A DNA stretch of 64,000 bases from contig NZ_JQNJ01000001.1 in assembly GCF_000745185.1 (NCBI RefSeq), positions 1,139,501 to 1,203,500 on the forward strand, in the 5' to 3' direction. The position numbers were made by a program, and so were the translations under genes. Below, in pieces: positions 1-8,185 of this stretch; positions within the stretch are counted from its first letter, which is position 1; each line of letters opens with the position of its first letter. Below the pieces are notes generated by a model. It made no database searches and had not been told where the DNA came from. It saw only the letters and a list, made by a program, of their open reading frames with translations. Source of the stretch: Muricauda sp. MAR_2010_75 (GTDB lineage: Bacteria > Bacteroidota > Bacteroidia > Flavobacteriales > Flavobacteriaceae).

Positions 1-759
1 GCCCTGAAAAATGGTAACCTCTACGCCAACATCAGTCGTGGGTTTTCCAATCCCGGTTTGGAGGAAACCTTAACCCCAGAAGGCGTGATCAACCCCGATA
101 TTGCCCAAGAAACCGGCACCAATTACGAAATTGGGGCACAATGGACCTTATTGCAAAATCGATTTTCAGCCAATGTGGCACTATACCGCATGGACATCAA
201 CAACCTGTTGGTGGCCCAACGCGTGGGTGAGGACCAATACATTGGCACCAACGCCGGGGAAACCCGTCACCAAGGGGTGGAAATGGATGTGAAATACATT
301 GCTCGACTCTCCAATCAACTTTCCTTGGCGCCTTATTTTAGCTACACGTTCAACGACCATGTGTTTGTTGATTTTGTGGATGAGGACAACGACTACTCCG
401 GTAATCCGTTGACCGGAGTGCCCAAACACCGATTGAACACGGGGATAGACCTGCAACATTCCAACGGTTTGCAGCTGAACCTTACCCATCAATTTGTTGA
501 CCAAATTCCATTGAACGATGCCAATACGTTAAGCAGCGATTCCTTTAATGTGTTCAACGCCCGATTGGGTTACAAAACGCAACTCTCCAACCATATTTCT
601 CTTGGAGTGCATGCGGGCATCAATAATGTATTTGATACCAACTATGCACAATCCGTTTTGATTAATGCCACAGGGTTTGGCGGTGCACAACCGCGCTTCT
701 TTTACCCCGGAAATGGTAGAAATTACTTTGTGGGAGTGCGTTTGGGCTATCTTTTTTAG
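1..759 (+). CDS. TonB-dependent receptor, C-terminal part (cut by window edge)
   Basis: The reading frame is open from base 1, so the gene starts upstream; the first ATG-like start inside the window (a TTG) is not the real start. The visible 252 residues are alternating amphipathic strands of an outer-membrane beta-barrel, with the NPD...ETGTNYEIG signature of siderophore-type receptors (FecA/FhuA-like) about 37 residues in, a late motif INNVFDTNYA, and the usual C-terminal aromatic residue (GYLF). It would import an iron chelate or another large ligand across the outer membrane using TonB energy. The substrate cannot be told because the plug domain lies outside the window. Confidence 0.9.
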   Translation, partial: ALKNGNLYANISRGFSNPGLEETLTPEGVINPDIAQETGTNYEIGAQWTLLQNRFSANVALYRMDINNLLVAQRVGEDQYIGTNAGETRHQGVEMDVKYIARLSNQLSLAPYFSYTFNDHVFVDFVDEDNDYSGNPLTGVPKHRLNTGIDLQHSNGLQLNLTHQFVDQIPLNDANTLSSDSFNVFNARLGYKTQLSNHISLGVHAGINNVFDTNYAQSVLINATGFGGAQPRFFYPGNGRNYFVGVRLGYLF

Positions 760-826
760 GGATATTGTCATTCTCAATTATAAGGCAAATGAGTTATCTT
801 TAAGGACAACCTAGACCCTTGTACTT

Positions 827-1399
827 ATGAGCCACGATAACCGAGACCTGTTTGAACGGATGCTTGAAGGGGGAACCATTCCGCATGACGACCCCCAAAT
901 GCCCAAACTTTGGAAAGTGGTGGCCAAGACCATGGAGCTGAAAGCTACACTGAACACCTCCACAAGTGTGGAGCAGATTCGAGAACGGCTCAGTGAAATC
1001 ATCGGTAAGAAAATTGATGTCAGTACCCGCATCTTTGTGCCTTTCCATACCAATTTTGGGCAACATATTACCATAGGTAAAAATGTATTCATTAACCACG
1101 ATTGTACCTTTTTGGACCTTGGTGGTATTACCGTTGAGGACGATGTACTTATTGGCCCGAAGGTGAGCCTTATTTCGGAAAACCATCCCATTGCGCCCGC
1201 CAACCGAAAATCCTTGTCCCTACACCGGGTGGTCATTAAACGAAATGCGTGGATTGGGGCTGGGGCCACTATTTTGCCTGGAGTCACCGTAGGTGAAAAT
1301 GCGGTGGTGGCCGCTGGAGCGGTGGTAACTAAAGATGTACCTACCAATAGCATTGTGGGCGGAGTACCCGCCAAGTTTATCAAGATGATTGGGGAGTAG
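827..1399 (+). CDS. Hexapeptide-repeat sugar O-acetyltransferase (LacA/Maa/NodL-like)
   Basis: This 190-residue protein has an N-terminal helical segment (about 1-65) followed by a left-handed parallel beta-helix of hexapeptide repeats (about 66-190; for example IGKNVFIN, VLIGPKVSLI, AWIGAGATILPGVTVGENAVVAAGAVVTKD in short turns). The His in SENHPI (about residue 125) matches the catalytic His of maltose/galactoside O-acetyltransferases, which transfer acetyl from acetyl-CoA to a sugar hydroxyl. The C-terminal GGVPAKFI is typical of the family. The protein is probably cytosolic and trimeric. The acceptor is unknown. It stands alone between the TonB receptor and the R-M genes. Confidence 0.88.
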   Translation: MSHDNRDLFERMLEGGTIPHDDPQMPKLWKVVAKTMELKATLNTSTSVEQIRERLSEIIGKKIDVSTRIFVPFHTNFGQHITIGKNVFINHDCTFLDLGGITVEDDVLIGPKVSLISENHPIAPANRKSLSLHRVVIKRNAWIGAGATILPGVTVGENAVVAAGAVVTKDVPTNSIVGGVPAKFIKMIGE

Positions 1400-1438
1400 T
1401 AAAATTACATAGAAGTAAAAAACATTAGTTTAGATATG

Positions 1439-1446
1439 TATCTTTG
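1439..1446 (+). promoter_or_regulatory. Bacteroidota -7 promoter element of the methyltransferase gene
   Basis: TATCTTTG matches the consensus TAnnTTTG exactly and ends only four bases before the ATG at 1451. Transcription would begin at or next to the start codon, so the mRNA would be leaderless. No clear TTG is seen at -33. Confidence 0.5.
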
Positions 1447-1450
1447 AATT

Positions 1451-2431
1451 ATGTATCAAGAAAAACTGACATTTATTGACCTCTTTTGTGGCGTTGGGGG
1501 TTTTAGAGTTGCATTCGAAGAGGCTTGTTTTGAAAATGACATTGTCCCAAAATGTGTATTCTCTTCTGACATAGACAAATTTGCCCAAGATTCATATGAA
1601 GAAAACTTTGGTGAAAGGCCATATGGAGATATTACTAAAATAAATGAGGAGGATATTCCTGACCATGATATTTTATTTGCAGGATTTCCTTGTCAGCCTT
1701 TTAGCATAATTGGTCAAATGAAAGGTCTTACCGATACAAGAGGAACTCTTTTTTTTGATATAGCAAGAATTCTTAAGGCAAAACAGCCAAAAGCATTCAT
1801 ATTAGAAAATGTCAAACAGCTAGTAGGACATGACAAAGGAAAGACTTTAAAAGTTATCCTCAAATCGCTGAAAGAATTAGGGTATCATGTTAATTACAGT
1901 GTATTAAATGCATTGGATTATGGATTACCCCAAAAAAGAGAAAGAGTTGTGATTGTAGGCCATAGAGAACCAATAATGTTCACTTTTCCAAATCCTGAAA
2001 AACCCTATAAACCTCTTTCTGAAATATTAGAAAAAAATGTAAATAAGAAACATTACGCATCCGATTACATCCAAGAAAAGAGGAAGAATAGCCATAAATC
2101 CTCCTACTATCCATCAATATGGCATGAAAATAAATCTGGCAACATTTGCTCTTACCCATACTCGTGTGCTCTAAGAGCAGGAGCATCATACAATTATCTT
2201 TTGGTTAATGGAGAAAGAAGGCTCACACCAAGAGAAATGTTTAGATTACAAGGGTTCCCTGACACTTATAGAATTGTAGTTAGTGATGGCCAAGCAAGAA
2301 AACAGGCTGGTAATGCTGTTCCTGTAAACATGATTAAAGCTGTTGCCTTAAAGTTATTGCCATACATCGCTATTGGAATGGATCAAACCGCTGTTTTAAG
2401 GGAGTATGATTTACGCTTCAACGCTAGTTAA
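1451..2431 (+). CDS. DNA (cytosine-5-)-methyltransferase of a type II R-M system
   Basis: All key C5-methyltransferase motifs are present in order in 326 residues: motif I FCGVGG (SAM binding, about 12-17), motif IV GFPCQPFS with the catalytic Cys (about 78-85), motif VI ENV (about 119-121), motif VIII QKRERV, motif IX RRLTPRE...RLQGFP, and motif X AGNAVPV. The target-recognition region between VIII and IX is short (about 175-255). The enzyme methylates cytosine in DNA using SAM and should protect the host from the endonuclease encoded directly downstream, whose start overlaps or abuts this stop. The stretch is visibly more AT-rich than its neighbours, which suggests transfer. The recognition sequence is not predictable from inspection. 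Confidence 0.95.
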   Translation: MYQEKLTFIDLFCGVGGFRVAFEEACFENDIVPKCVFSSDIDKFAQDSYEENFGERPYGDITKINEEDIPDHDILFAGFPCQPFSIIGQMKGLTDTRGTLFFDIARILKAKQPKAFILENVKQLVGHDKGKTLKVILKSLKELGYHVNYSVLNALDYGLPQKRERVVIVGHREPIMFTFPNPEKPYKPLSEILEKNVNKKHYASDYIQEKRKNSHKSSYYPSIWHENKSGNICSYPYSCALRAGASYNYLLVNGERRLTPREMFRLQGFPDTYRIVVSDGQARKQAGNAVPVNMIKAVALKLLPYIAIGMDQTAVLREYDLRFNAS

Positions 2432-3185
2432 AATGGGAAAAAAGCAATCACCAAAACTGAGAACAGTCAATAAATCAATTGCTGCATATCCATTAAATGA
2501 ATTTAATAAAGACTTTCCATACATTTTAGGTCAAGAAATTGTATACCTACTTGCTAGTAAAGGCCGTGCCGATTTACAGGGAAATGAGTGGGAGCAAATA
2601 TTCGCCCATTGCATTGCTGCTGAATGGAAACCCTCAAATGTTGGTCTTGATGATGTTGTAATGGGTAATACGGCTTGGGGTGCAAAAACAGTTAAATCTG
2701 GGGTGAAGGATTTTAGAGATTTAAAACAAGTCAGATTGATTTCTGGAAGAAATTCACCTATTTATTCTTATGGTGCGACCATTGACACGACCATCGAACC
2801 AAATCTAATAGGAGAACAAGTTTTGGAGATTTGGAATGAACGTGTTTCTGCGATTCGTGAGAAATACAAACACCTACGCACAGTTGTTTTGGTTAAATCA
2901 GATAACCTTTCCCAAGTTGCCGTATTTGAGTTTGAAACCATCCGCTATGATACTGAGCTTTTTGATTTTTTCTGGAATCAAAGAGGAAATTTAGAAGGCT
3001 TTATAAAAGGAACCAAAGAAAAGCGGTTTGTTTGGCAGCCTCATGGTTCCCAATTTACAATCATAGAAAAAGTTCCAGAGCATACATTGATTCTTAAAAT
3101 TAAGCAGCCTGAAACTCTGGATAAAGAAAAGGTGCTTAGAGCAATTGGATTTGATAAATCATGGGTTACAATTGAGAGAAAATAA
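2406..3185 (+). CDS. Probable type II restriction endonuclease, family not recognised
   Basis: The gene overlaps the methyltransferase gene by 26 bases if the ATG at 2406 is used; a second ATG at 2433 lies one base after the methyltransferase TAA and is equally plausible (250 residues), as neither has a well-spaced ribosome site. No family is recognised with confidence. The assignment rests on position, size (250-259 residues), AT-rich composition shared with the methyltransferase, and a possible degenerate PD-(D/E)xK-type core: acidic residues in GLDDVV followed by a hydrophobic strand ending WGAKTVKS (about residues 81-98), with an early conserved-looking Glu/Gln cluster (EWEQIFAHC). It would cut unmodified DNA. 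It could instead be another R-M accessory protein. Confidence 0.7.
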   Translation: MIYASTLVKMGKKQSPKLRTVNKSIAAYPLNEFNKDFPYILGQEIVYLLASKGRADLQGNEWEQIFAHCIAAEWKPSNVGLDDVVMGNTAWGAKTVKSGVKDFRDLKQVRLISGRNSPIYSYGATIDTTIEPNLIGEQVLEIWNERVSAIREKYKHLRTVVLVKSDNLSQVAVFEFETIRYDTELFDFFWNQRGNLEGFIKGTKEKRFVWQPHGSQFTIIEKVPEHTLILKIKQPETLDKEKVLRAIGFDKSWVTIERK

Positions 3186-3208
3186 ATTCTAGAGACAACT
3201 CCATAATT

Positions 3209-3397
3209 TCACCCCAAAACCCGTTTTATTCCCCTCAAAGCCGTAACCACATCCTGCACTTCTATCTGCTCAAAGGCATCCTTTTCCAAGTAAAACAACA
3301 TTTCTATTGCCAAATCTAGGTAATGGGCCAGTTCTTCAGGGGTGCCGTAGGTATCGGTAATCCATTCTTGGAGCTGTGCAATTTTGGTTTCATTCAT
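3209..3397 (-). CDS. Small acidic protein of unknown function
   Basis: A 62-residue acidic, helical protein (TPEELAHYLDLAIEML..., QDVVTALRGIKRVL) with no membrane segment or known motif. Its composition is like the surrounding core genes rather than the AT-rich R-M genes. It is convergent with the endonuclease gene and divergent from the XRE regulator. A perfect inverted repeat (3408-3427) starts 10 bases upstream of its start codon, so it may be under the control of the neighbouring regulator. It is not recognised. Confidence 0.55.
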   Translation of the reverse strand: MNETKIAQLQEWITDTYGTPEELAHYLDLAIEMLFYLEKDAFEQIEVQDVVTALRGIKRVLG

Positions 3398-3407
3398 GTT
3401 TGGGACA

Positions 3408-3427
3408 TTTATATCTAAAGATATAAA
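3408..3427. promoter_or_regulatory. Perfect inverted repeat, possible operator
   Basis: TTTATATCT-AA-AGATATAAA: nine-base arms with a two-base spacer, in the divergent spacer between the small acidic gene and the XRE regulator. An operator role is inferred from position. Confidence 0.45.
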
Positions 3428-3439
3428 AAGAATTTCAAA

Positions 3440-3459
3440 TAACTACTAATTAGTAGTTA
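3440..3459. promoter_or_regulatory. Perfect 20-bp palindrome, possible XRE operator
   Basis: TAACTACTAATTAGTAGTTA reads the same on both strands. It lies 32 bases upstream of the XRE regulator start, where an autoregulatory dimeric HTH protein would bind. It has no T-run and is unlikely to be a terminator. Confidence 0.5.
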
Positions 3460-3491
3460 CTTATTAACAGCACTCTTGATTTCTTTACTTC

Positions 3492-3716
3492 ATGGACAAA
3501 TCCAAGGAGATTAAGAAATTAGCTGAGCGTATCAAATCCTTACGACTTCAAAAAGGATATTCAAGCTATGAAGGTTTTGCCAATGACCATGGTATCCATC
3601 GTGCACAATTTGGTCGTTATGAAACTGGAACGGATATGCAATACACCAGTCTTCTCAAAGTTGCCCAAGCTTTTGACATGACCCTTGAGGAATTTTTCAG
3701 TGAAGGTTTCGATTAA
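3492..3716 (+). CDS. XRE/Cro-CI family HTH transcriptional regulator
   Basis: This 74-residue protein is a single HTH_3 domain: helix 1 AERIKSLRLQKGYSS, helix 2-3 EGFANDHGIHRAQFGRYETG, and the closing helices LLKVAQAFDMTLEEFF. It binds DNA as a dimer. Its size fits R-M controller (C) proteins, but a C gene normally lies directly next to the R gene, and here the small acidic gene intervenes, so control of the R-M genes is only a hypothesis. The palindrome at 3440-3459 suggests autoregulation. Confidence 0.88.
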   Translation: MDKSKEIKKLAERIKSLRLQKGYSSYEGFANDHGIHRAQFGRYETGTDMQYTSLLKVAQAFDMTLEEFFSEGFD

Positions 3717-3845
3717 CGGTCTAAAAATTAGCTGTGAGGTCCACCTCTTTTTATATGCTTCCTAATTTTTTTAATAGGTTTGTCAAATCAGGATTATTAT
3801 CAGAAAAATCCTATTTTTTGATTTGTTCAATTCAATCAACCTTAA

Positions 3846-6029
3846 ATGAAAAAATTTGTCCCTGTCCTACTTCTTTGCCTTGTTATTTATGCATGTAGCT
3901 CTAGCTCTGATGACCCCGCACCCCCGGAAGAAACACTTTCAGCACCTTCGGTTTCCACAACAGCGGTGACCGCAATTGAAGAAACTTCGGCAGTAAGTGG
4001 AGGTAATGTCACCGATGACGGAGGAGCCAATATCATTTCACGAGGAATCTGTTGGAGCACCAGCGCCAACCCAACAACTGCGGACACCAAAACTTCCGAC
4101 GGAACCGGAACCGGAAGCTTTACCAGTAATCTTACGGGTCTGGATGCCAATACCGAATATCACGTAAGGGCATATGCCACCAATAGTGAAGGAACAGCAT
4201 ATGGGGAGCAAGTCAGTTTCACGACTTTGGAAGAAGAATCCCTGTCCGCTCCTACGGTTTCCACTACGTCTATCACCGAAATAGATGTGACCACAGCTGT
4301 AAGCGGAGGAAGTATTGTAACCAATGGCGGGAGCGAAATCATTTCCAAAGGAATTTGCTGGAGCGTTAATCCTGATCCTACCATAAATGACAATAGTACT
4401 TCTGAAGGAACAGGAGACGATAGCTTTACCAGCAATCTTACGGGCCTGGATGCCAATACCGAATATTATGTACGGGCATATGCCACCAACAGTGAAGGAA
4501 CAGCGTATGGAGAACAGGTTAGCTTTACTACGCTGGAAGAAGTATCCCTGACCACTCCTACGGTGTCAACTACATCCATCACCGAAATAGGTGTGACCAC
4601 AGCTGTAAGCGGAGGAAGTATTGTAACCAATGGCGGCAGTGAAATCATTTCCAAAGGAATTTGCTGGAGCGTTAATCCTGACCCTACCATAAATGACAAT
4701 AGTACTTCTGATGGAACTGGGAACGATAGTTTTATCAGCAATTTGACCGAACTGGATGCCAATACCGAATATTATGTAAGGGCGTATGCCACCAACAGCG
4801 AAGGAACAGCGTATGGAGAACAACTTACTTTTACCACTCTAGAGGTGCTTGGCGGCATCTACGAAGGTGACCTTGTATTCACCAGTCAACAACAGATTGA
4901 TGATTTTGGAGAAGAAGGCTATATTGGGGTTAACGGAAGTATTACCATTGGCAATTTCGTAAATGGGCAAACAGACATCACCAATTTGGATGGATTGAGC
5001 ACCATAGAAACCGTGGCCTCCTTTTTGACCATTTTTGCAAACAATGCACCCCTCACCCAAATTGATGGCCTAAGCGGTTTAACATCAATTGGTGGAGACC
5101 TCTCCGTGCAGTTCAATAATTCCCTCGCTAATCTTAATGGTCTTAGCAACTTGACCAGTATTGGGGGTAAATTGTTTATTTCGGGTAATAATCTGTTGGC
5201 CAATATTACAGGACTTGCCAACGTGGCATCTATTGGTGGTAACATTGAGATAATTCAAAATGATGCCTTGCTCAACTTGCAAGGTTTGGAAAAAATTACA
5301 GTGGTCAATGGCATATTGGACATCGCAAGAAACTTTGCGCTAACCAGTTTACAGGGACTTGGTTCTGTCACTGTGGTAAATGGTGATCTTAATCTATATT
5401 TTAATTCTGAACTGTCAGACATAAGTGCACTGAGCAACTTAGAAACTATCGGCGGTGATTTTTATGTTTTCCAAAGCTATGCTTTAACGGAAATCACAGG
5501 TTTTGATAACCTAACCCATATTGGGGGCCGATTATTTCTGAGGGGCAACGACGCCTTGGTTGAAGTTAATGGGTTTACCTTAGTTGAATCATTAGGAGGA
5601 GTCCAAATTGATAACAATGATGTACTTGCAAGTATAACCGGCTTTGACAGCTTGGTATCTGTACAAGGAGAATTCAACCTCTTTGGAAACTTTGCTCTGA
5701 GCAATATTGGGGCCTTCGGCAGTATTTCCAATATTGAAGGAGATATTACAATCGGAAATTCCAATTTAGTTGATTTAAGTGGGTTGATTGGGTTGACAAC
5801 AACGGGGGGTAATTTGGAAATATCTTCAAATGATATTCTGGTAGAATTGAATGGCTTGCAAAATCTCGAAACAATTGGTGGTGATTTGGTCATTACGAAC
5901 AATGGAAATCTAAGTGACTTTTGCGACCTACAGACCTTAATTAATAATGGCTTTACAGGAGTTTACACCGTTGATGGCAATTTCTACAACCCTTCCCAGA
6001 TAGACATTGCCAATGGTTTATGTAATTGA
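3846..6029 (+). CDS. Surface lipoprotein: three FnIII-like units plus LRR-like solenoid
   Basis: This 727-residue protein starts with a lipoprotein signal (MKKFVPVLLLCLVIYAC, lipid Cys17), followed by a Ser/Asp-rich stretch that resembles Bacteroidota surface-export signals. Residues 31-336 are three 102-residue FnIII-like units, each with GGSE/NIISRGICWS and a closing NTEYYVRAYATNSEGTAYG core. Residues about 337-715 hold about 14 turns of a 23-24-residue repeat (consensus: GLxNLTSIGGxLxIxxNxxLxxI), as in receptor-L/LRR beta-solenoids. The protein ends without a type IX secretion domain. It is probably a surface adhesin or ligand-binding protein. Units 2 and 3 are almost identical at DNA level. 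Confidence 0.85.
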   Translation: MKKFVPVLLLCLVIYACSSSSDDPAPPEETLSAPSVSTTAVTAIEETSAVSGGNVTDDGGANIISRGICWSTSANPTTADTKTSDGTGTGSFTSNLTGLDANTEYHVRAYATNSEGTAYGEQVSFTTLEEESLSAPTVSTTSITEIDVTTAVSGGSIVTNGGSEIISKGICWSVNPDPTINDNSTSEGTGDDSFTSNLTGLDANTEYYVRAYATNSEGTAYGEQVSFTTLEEVSLTTPTVSTTSITEIGVTTAVSGGSIVTNGGSEIISKGICWSVNPDPTINDNSTSDGTGNDSFISNLTELDANTEYYVRAYATNSEGTAYGEQLTFTTLEVLGGIYEGDLVFTSQQQIDDFGEEGYIGVNGSITIGNFVNGQTDITNLDGLSTIETVASFLTIFANNAPLTQIDGLSGLTSIGGDLSVQFNNSLANLNGLSNLTSIGGKLFISGNNLLANITGLANVASIGGNIEIIQNDALLNLQGLEKITVVNGILDIARNFALTSLQGLGSVTVVNGDLNLYFNSELSDISALSNLETIGGDFYVFQSYALTEITGFDNLTHIGGRLFLRGNDALVEVNGFTLVESLGGVQIDNNDVLASITGFDSLVSVQGEFNLFGNFALSNIGAFGSISNIEGDITIGNSNLVDLSGLIGLTTTGGNLEISSNDILVELNGLQNLETIGGDLVITNNGNLSDFCDLQTLINNGFTGVYTVDGNFYNPSQIDIANGLCN
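3936..4853 (+). repeat. Three in-frame 306-bp tandem repeats
   Basis: Units begin at 3936, 4242 and 4548 and encode the FnIII-like domains of the surface lipoprotein. The second and third are nearly identical in bases, the first more diverged, so the last duplication (or gene conversion) is recent and copy number may vary between strains. Confidence 0.9.
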
Positions 6030-6103
6030 TTGCAAGAGACCGGGTTATTTCTAAAAAGACTTATTGCGCTATTCCGTATCTTAGTCAGACCTAACCCTGC
6101 CCT

Positions 6104-6616
6104 ATGCAAAAGTTGGTCTTGATCGTTTTGTCGCTCTTTATCCTTTCCTGCGCCGAAAAAGCGCAAAAAGAGGTGAGTTCCATGCATCCGGTAAACTGGA
6201 ACAACCGCACGGTAACGCTTTCGGCCAGTGATTCCTTGGTGCAGGGGATCAGTTACCTTTCCGTCTATTCCCAAATCTACAGCGAAACGGAGCACCGCAC
6301 CCATAACCTTACGGGGACCATCAGCATGCGGAACACCAACCTCAGGGATACCATCTACATTAACAAAGCGGAATATTTTGATACCCGTGGCAATTCCATC
6401 CGTACCTATTTCAACAAACCCATCTACATCCAACCCATGGAAACCGTGGAAATTGTGATCGATGAAAAAGACCAATCTGGTGGAACAGGGGCCAATTTCT
6501 TGTTCCAATGGTCCATAAAACCCAATACACACGAACCTTATTTTGAGGGGGTGATGATCTCAACATCCGGGCAACAAGGACTGTCCTTCACTACCAAGGG
6601 CATTCGGGTGGAATGA
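6104..6616 (+). CDS. DUF3124 family lipoprotein
   Basis: The 170-residue protein has a lipoprotein signal (MQKLVLIVLSLFILSC, Cys16) and a DUF3124 domain: SYLSVYSQIY, LTGTISMRNTN, a beta-rich middle, and the family hallmarks SGGTGANFLFQW (about 125-137) and TSGQQGLSF near the C-terminus. The function of the family is unknown. It is probably periplasmic and lipid-anchored. The upstream ATTCCGTATCTTAGT (about 6072) recurs before the next gene (about 6667), suggesting similar promoters. The gene lies between the solenoid lipoprotein and the flavin oxidase gene, all on the same strand. Confidence 0.85.
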   Translation: MQKLVLIVLSLFILSCAEKAQKEVSSMHPVNWNNRTVTLSASDSLVQGISYLSVYSQIYSETEHRTHNLTGTISMRNTNLRDTIYINKAEYFDTRGNSIRTYFNKPIYIQPMETVEIVIDEKDQSGGTGANFLFQWSIKPNTHEPYFEGVMISTSGQQGLSFTTKGIRVE

Positions 6617-6740
6617 CCTCACCAATGGATTCGGCTCACAATCTTCGCGATAAATGTTAGCCCCTAATTCCGTATCTTAGTAAAGGTTCCCTTCAGAGCA
6701 CATGCGGGGTGGCCTGTACAACTGAACAAACCTTTCCTTT

Positions 6741-8102
6741 ATGAAACGTAAGCAATTCATTAAATCATCCTCCATGGCTGTGGCGGGCGGAATGTTACTG
6801 CCCAATCTCGCCTGTTTGGACAAGAAAAAAGAAACCGTGACCGCACAAGCTACTCCTCCTCGAACAAATTGGGCTGGAAACTATACCTACCAAGCCGAAA
6901 AATTATATGAGCCTACTTCCGCCGAAGAGGTACAACAACTGGTAAAAGAATTCGGGCAGCAAAAGGCCTTGGGCTCTCGACACTGTTTTAACAACATTGC
7001 GGATAGTCCAAAAAACCAGATTTCCACCAAAAACCTGAACAGAGTGGTCAGTCTGGATACTGAAAACAAGACCATCACTGTGGAAAGTGGTGCTCGGTAC
7101 GGGGATTTTAGTGAAGAGCTTTATAAAAAGGGTTATGCACTTCATAATCTGGCCTCCTTGCCCCATATTACGGTGGCAGGCGCCTGTTCCACAGGAACAC
7201 ATGGCTCTGGGGTCGCCAATGGCAATTTGGCCACTCCGGTAGTGGCTTTGGAACTGGTCACCCCGAGTGGTGAGCTGGTGACTATAAACCGCAACCATCC
7301 CGACTTTTACGGTATTGTGGTGGGCTTGGGTGCTTTTGGCATCGTTACCAAAATCACCCTGGAAATTGAAGAAGCTTATGATGTTACCCAAAACATTTTT
7401 TTGGACTTGCCTTTAAGCGCCATGGTCGAAAATTTTGATGAAATCATGTCCGCTGGGTACAGTGTGAGCCTATTTACGGATTGGATGGATGACAAAATCA
7501 GTGAGGTTTGGATAAAACGTCGGGTAGATGCAGAGCATGAAGCCTTTAGTGATGATTTTCATGGGGCTACCGCCGCCACGGAAAATGTACATCCCATTGC
7601 CGCTCTTTCCGCGGAAGCTTGTTCAGAACAAATGGGCATTCCTGGACCGTGGTATGACCGTTTGCCTCATTTTAAAATGGGCTTTACCCCAAGTGCGGGT
7701 GAGGAACTCCAGTCCGAATTCTTTATCCCTCGTGAAAATGCAGTGGAAGCTGTCTTGGCATTGGAAAAAATGAAGAATGAGATCAATCCGCATTTGATGA
7801 TCACTGAAGTGAGAACTATTGCTGCGGATGAATTTTGGATGAGTCCCTGTTATCATCAGGACTCTGTGGCCATTCACTTTACCTGGAAGCAAAAACCAAA
7901 GGAAGTCATGGCATTGCTTCCAAAAATTGAAGCCACTTTGGCACCGTTCAACGTAAAACCACATTGGGGAAAATTGTTCACGGTAAATCCAAACACGCTG
8001 CATGAGCGGTACGAGAAATTTGGCGATTTCTTGGCCTTGGCCAAAAAATACGACCCCGAAGGGAAATTCAAGAACGACTATCTGGATTTGAACATTTACT
8101 AG
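6741..8102 (+). CDS. FAD-linked alditol/aldonolactone oxidase-like protein
   Basis: A 453-residue VAO-family flavoprotein. Residues 1-25 look like a Tat-like or lipoprotein export signal (MKRKQFIKSS, then LACL with Cys25). The FAD-binding PCMH domain follows (about 45-215) with GSRHCFN, where the His fits the covalent FAD ligand of alditol oxidases, and GACSTGTHGSG. The C-terminal ALO domain ends with FGDFLALAKKYDPEGKFKNDYL. Relatives oxidise sugar alcohols or aldonolactones with O2. The export signal would put it in the periplasm or at the membrane, unlike cytosolic AldO. The substrate is unknown. Confidence 0.85.
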   Translation: MKRKQFIKSSSMAVAGGMLLPNLACLDKKKETVTAQATPPRTNWAGNYTYQAEKLYEPTSAEEVQQLVKEFGQQKALGSRHCFNNIADSPKNQISTKNLNRVVSLDTENKTITVESGARYGDFSEELYKKGYALHNLASLPHITVAGACSTGTHGSGVANGNLATPVVALELVTPSGELVTINRNHPDFYGIVVGLGAFGIVTKITLEIEEAYDVTQNIFLDLPLSAMVENFDEIMSAGYSVSLFTDWMDDKISEVWIKRRVDAEHEAFSDDFHGATAATENVHPIAALSAEACSEQMGIPGPWYDRLPHFKMGFTPSAGEELQSEFFIPRENAVEAVLALEKMKNEINPHLMITEVRTIAADEFWMSPCYHQDSVAIHFTWKQKPKEVMALLPKIEATLAPFNVKPHWGKLFTVNPNTLHERYEKFGDFLALAKKYDPEGKFKNDYLDLNIY

Positions 8103-8185
8103 GAAATTCTTGTGCGATTATGGTATATTGTAGGATGGAAACCGAATCCGTTTCGGGTTTCCAGAACTAACTCAACATACCACTT

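Noticed and set aside
811..1383. 190-residue minus-strand frame covering the acetyltransferase gene
   Set aside because: Mirror of a strong hexapeptide-repeat gene; the plus-strand protein is unmistakable.
2406..3716. XRE gene as a classical R-M controller protein gene
   Set aside because: A separate opposite-strand gene lies between it and the endonuclease gene and no C-box-type repeat was seen before the R-M genes, so the link is kept as hypothesis only.
4919..5902. Regular repeats that could suggest a CRISPR-like array
   Set aside because: They are the degenerate, in-frame 23-24-codon LRR-like turns of one protein, without identical repeats or spacers.
5984..6532. 182-residue minus-strand frame
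   Set aside because: Antisense to the DUF3124 gene, whose motifs are clear.
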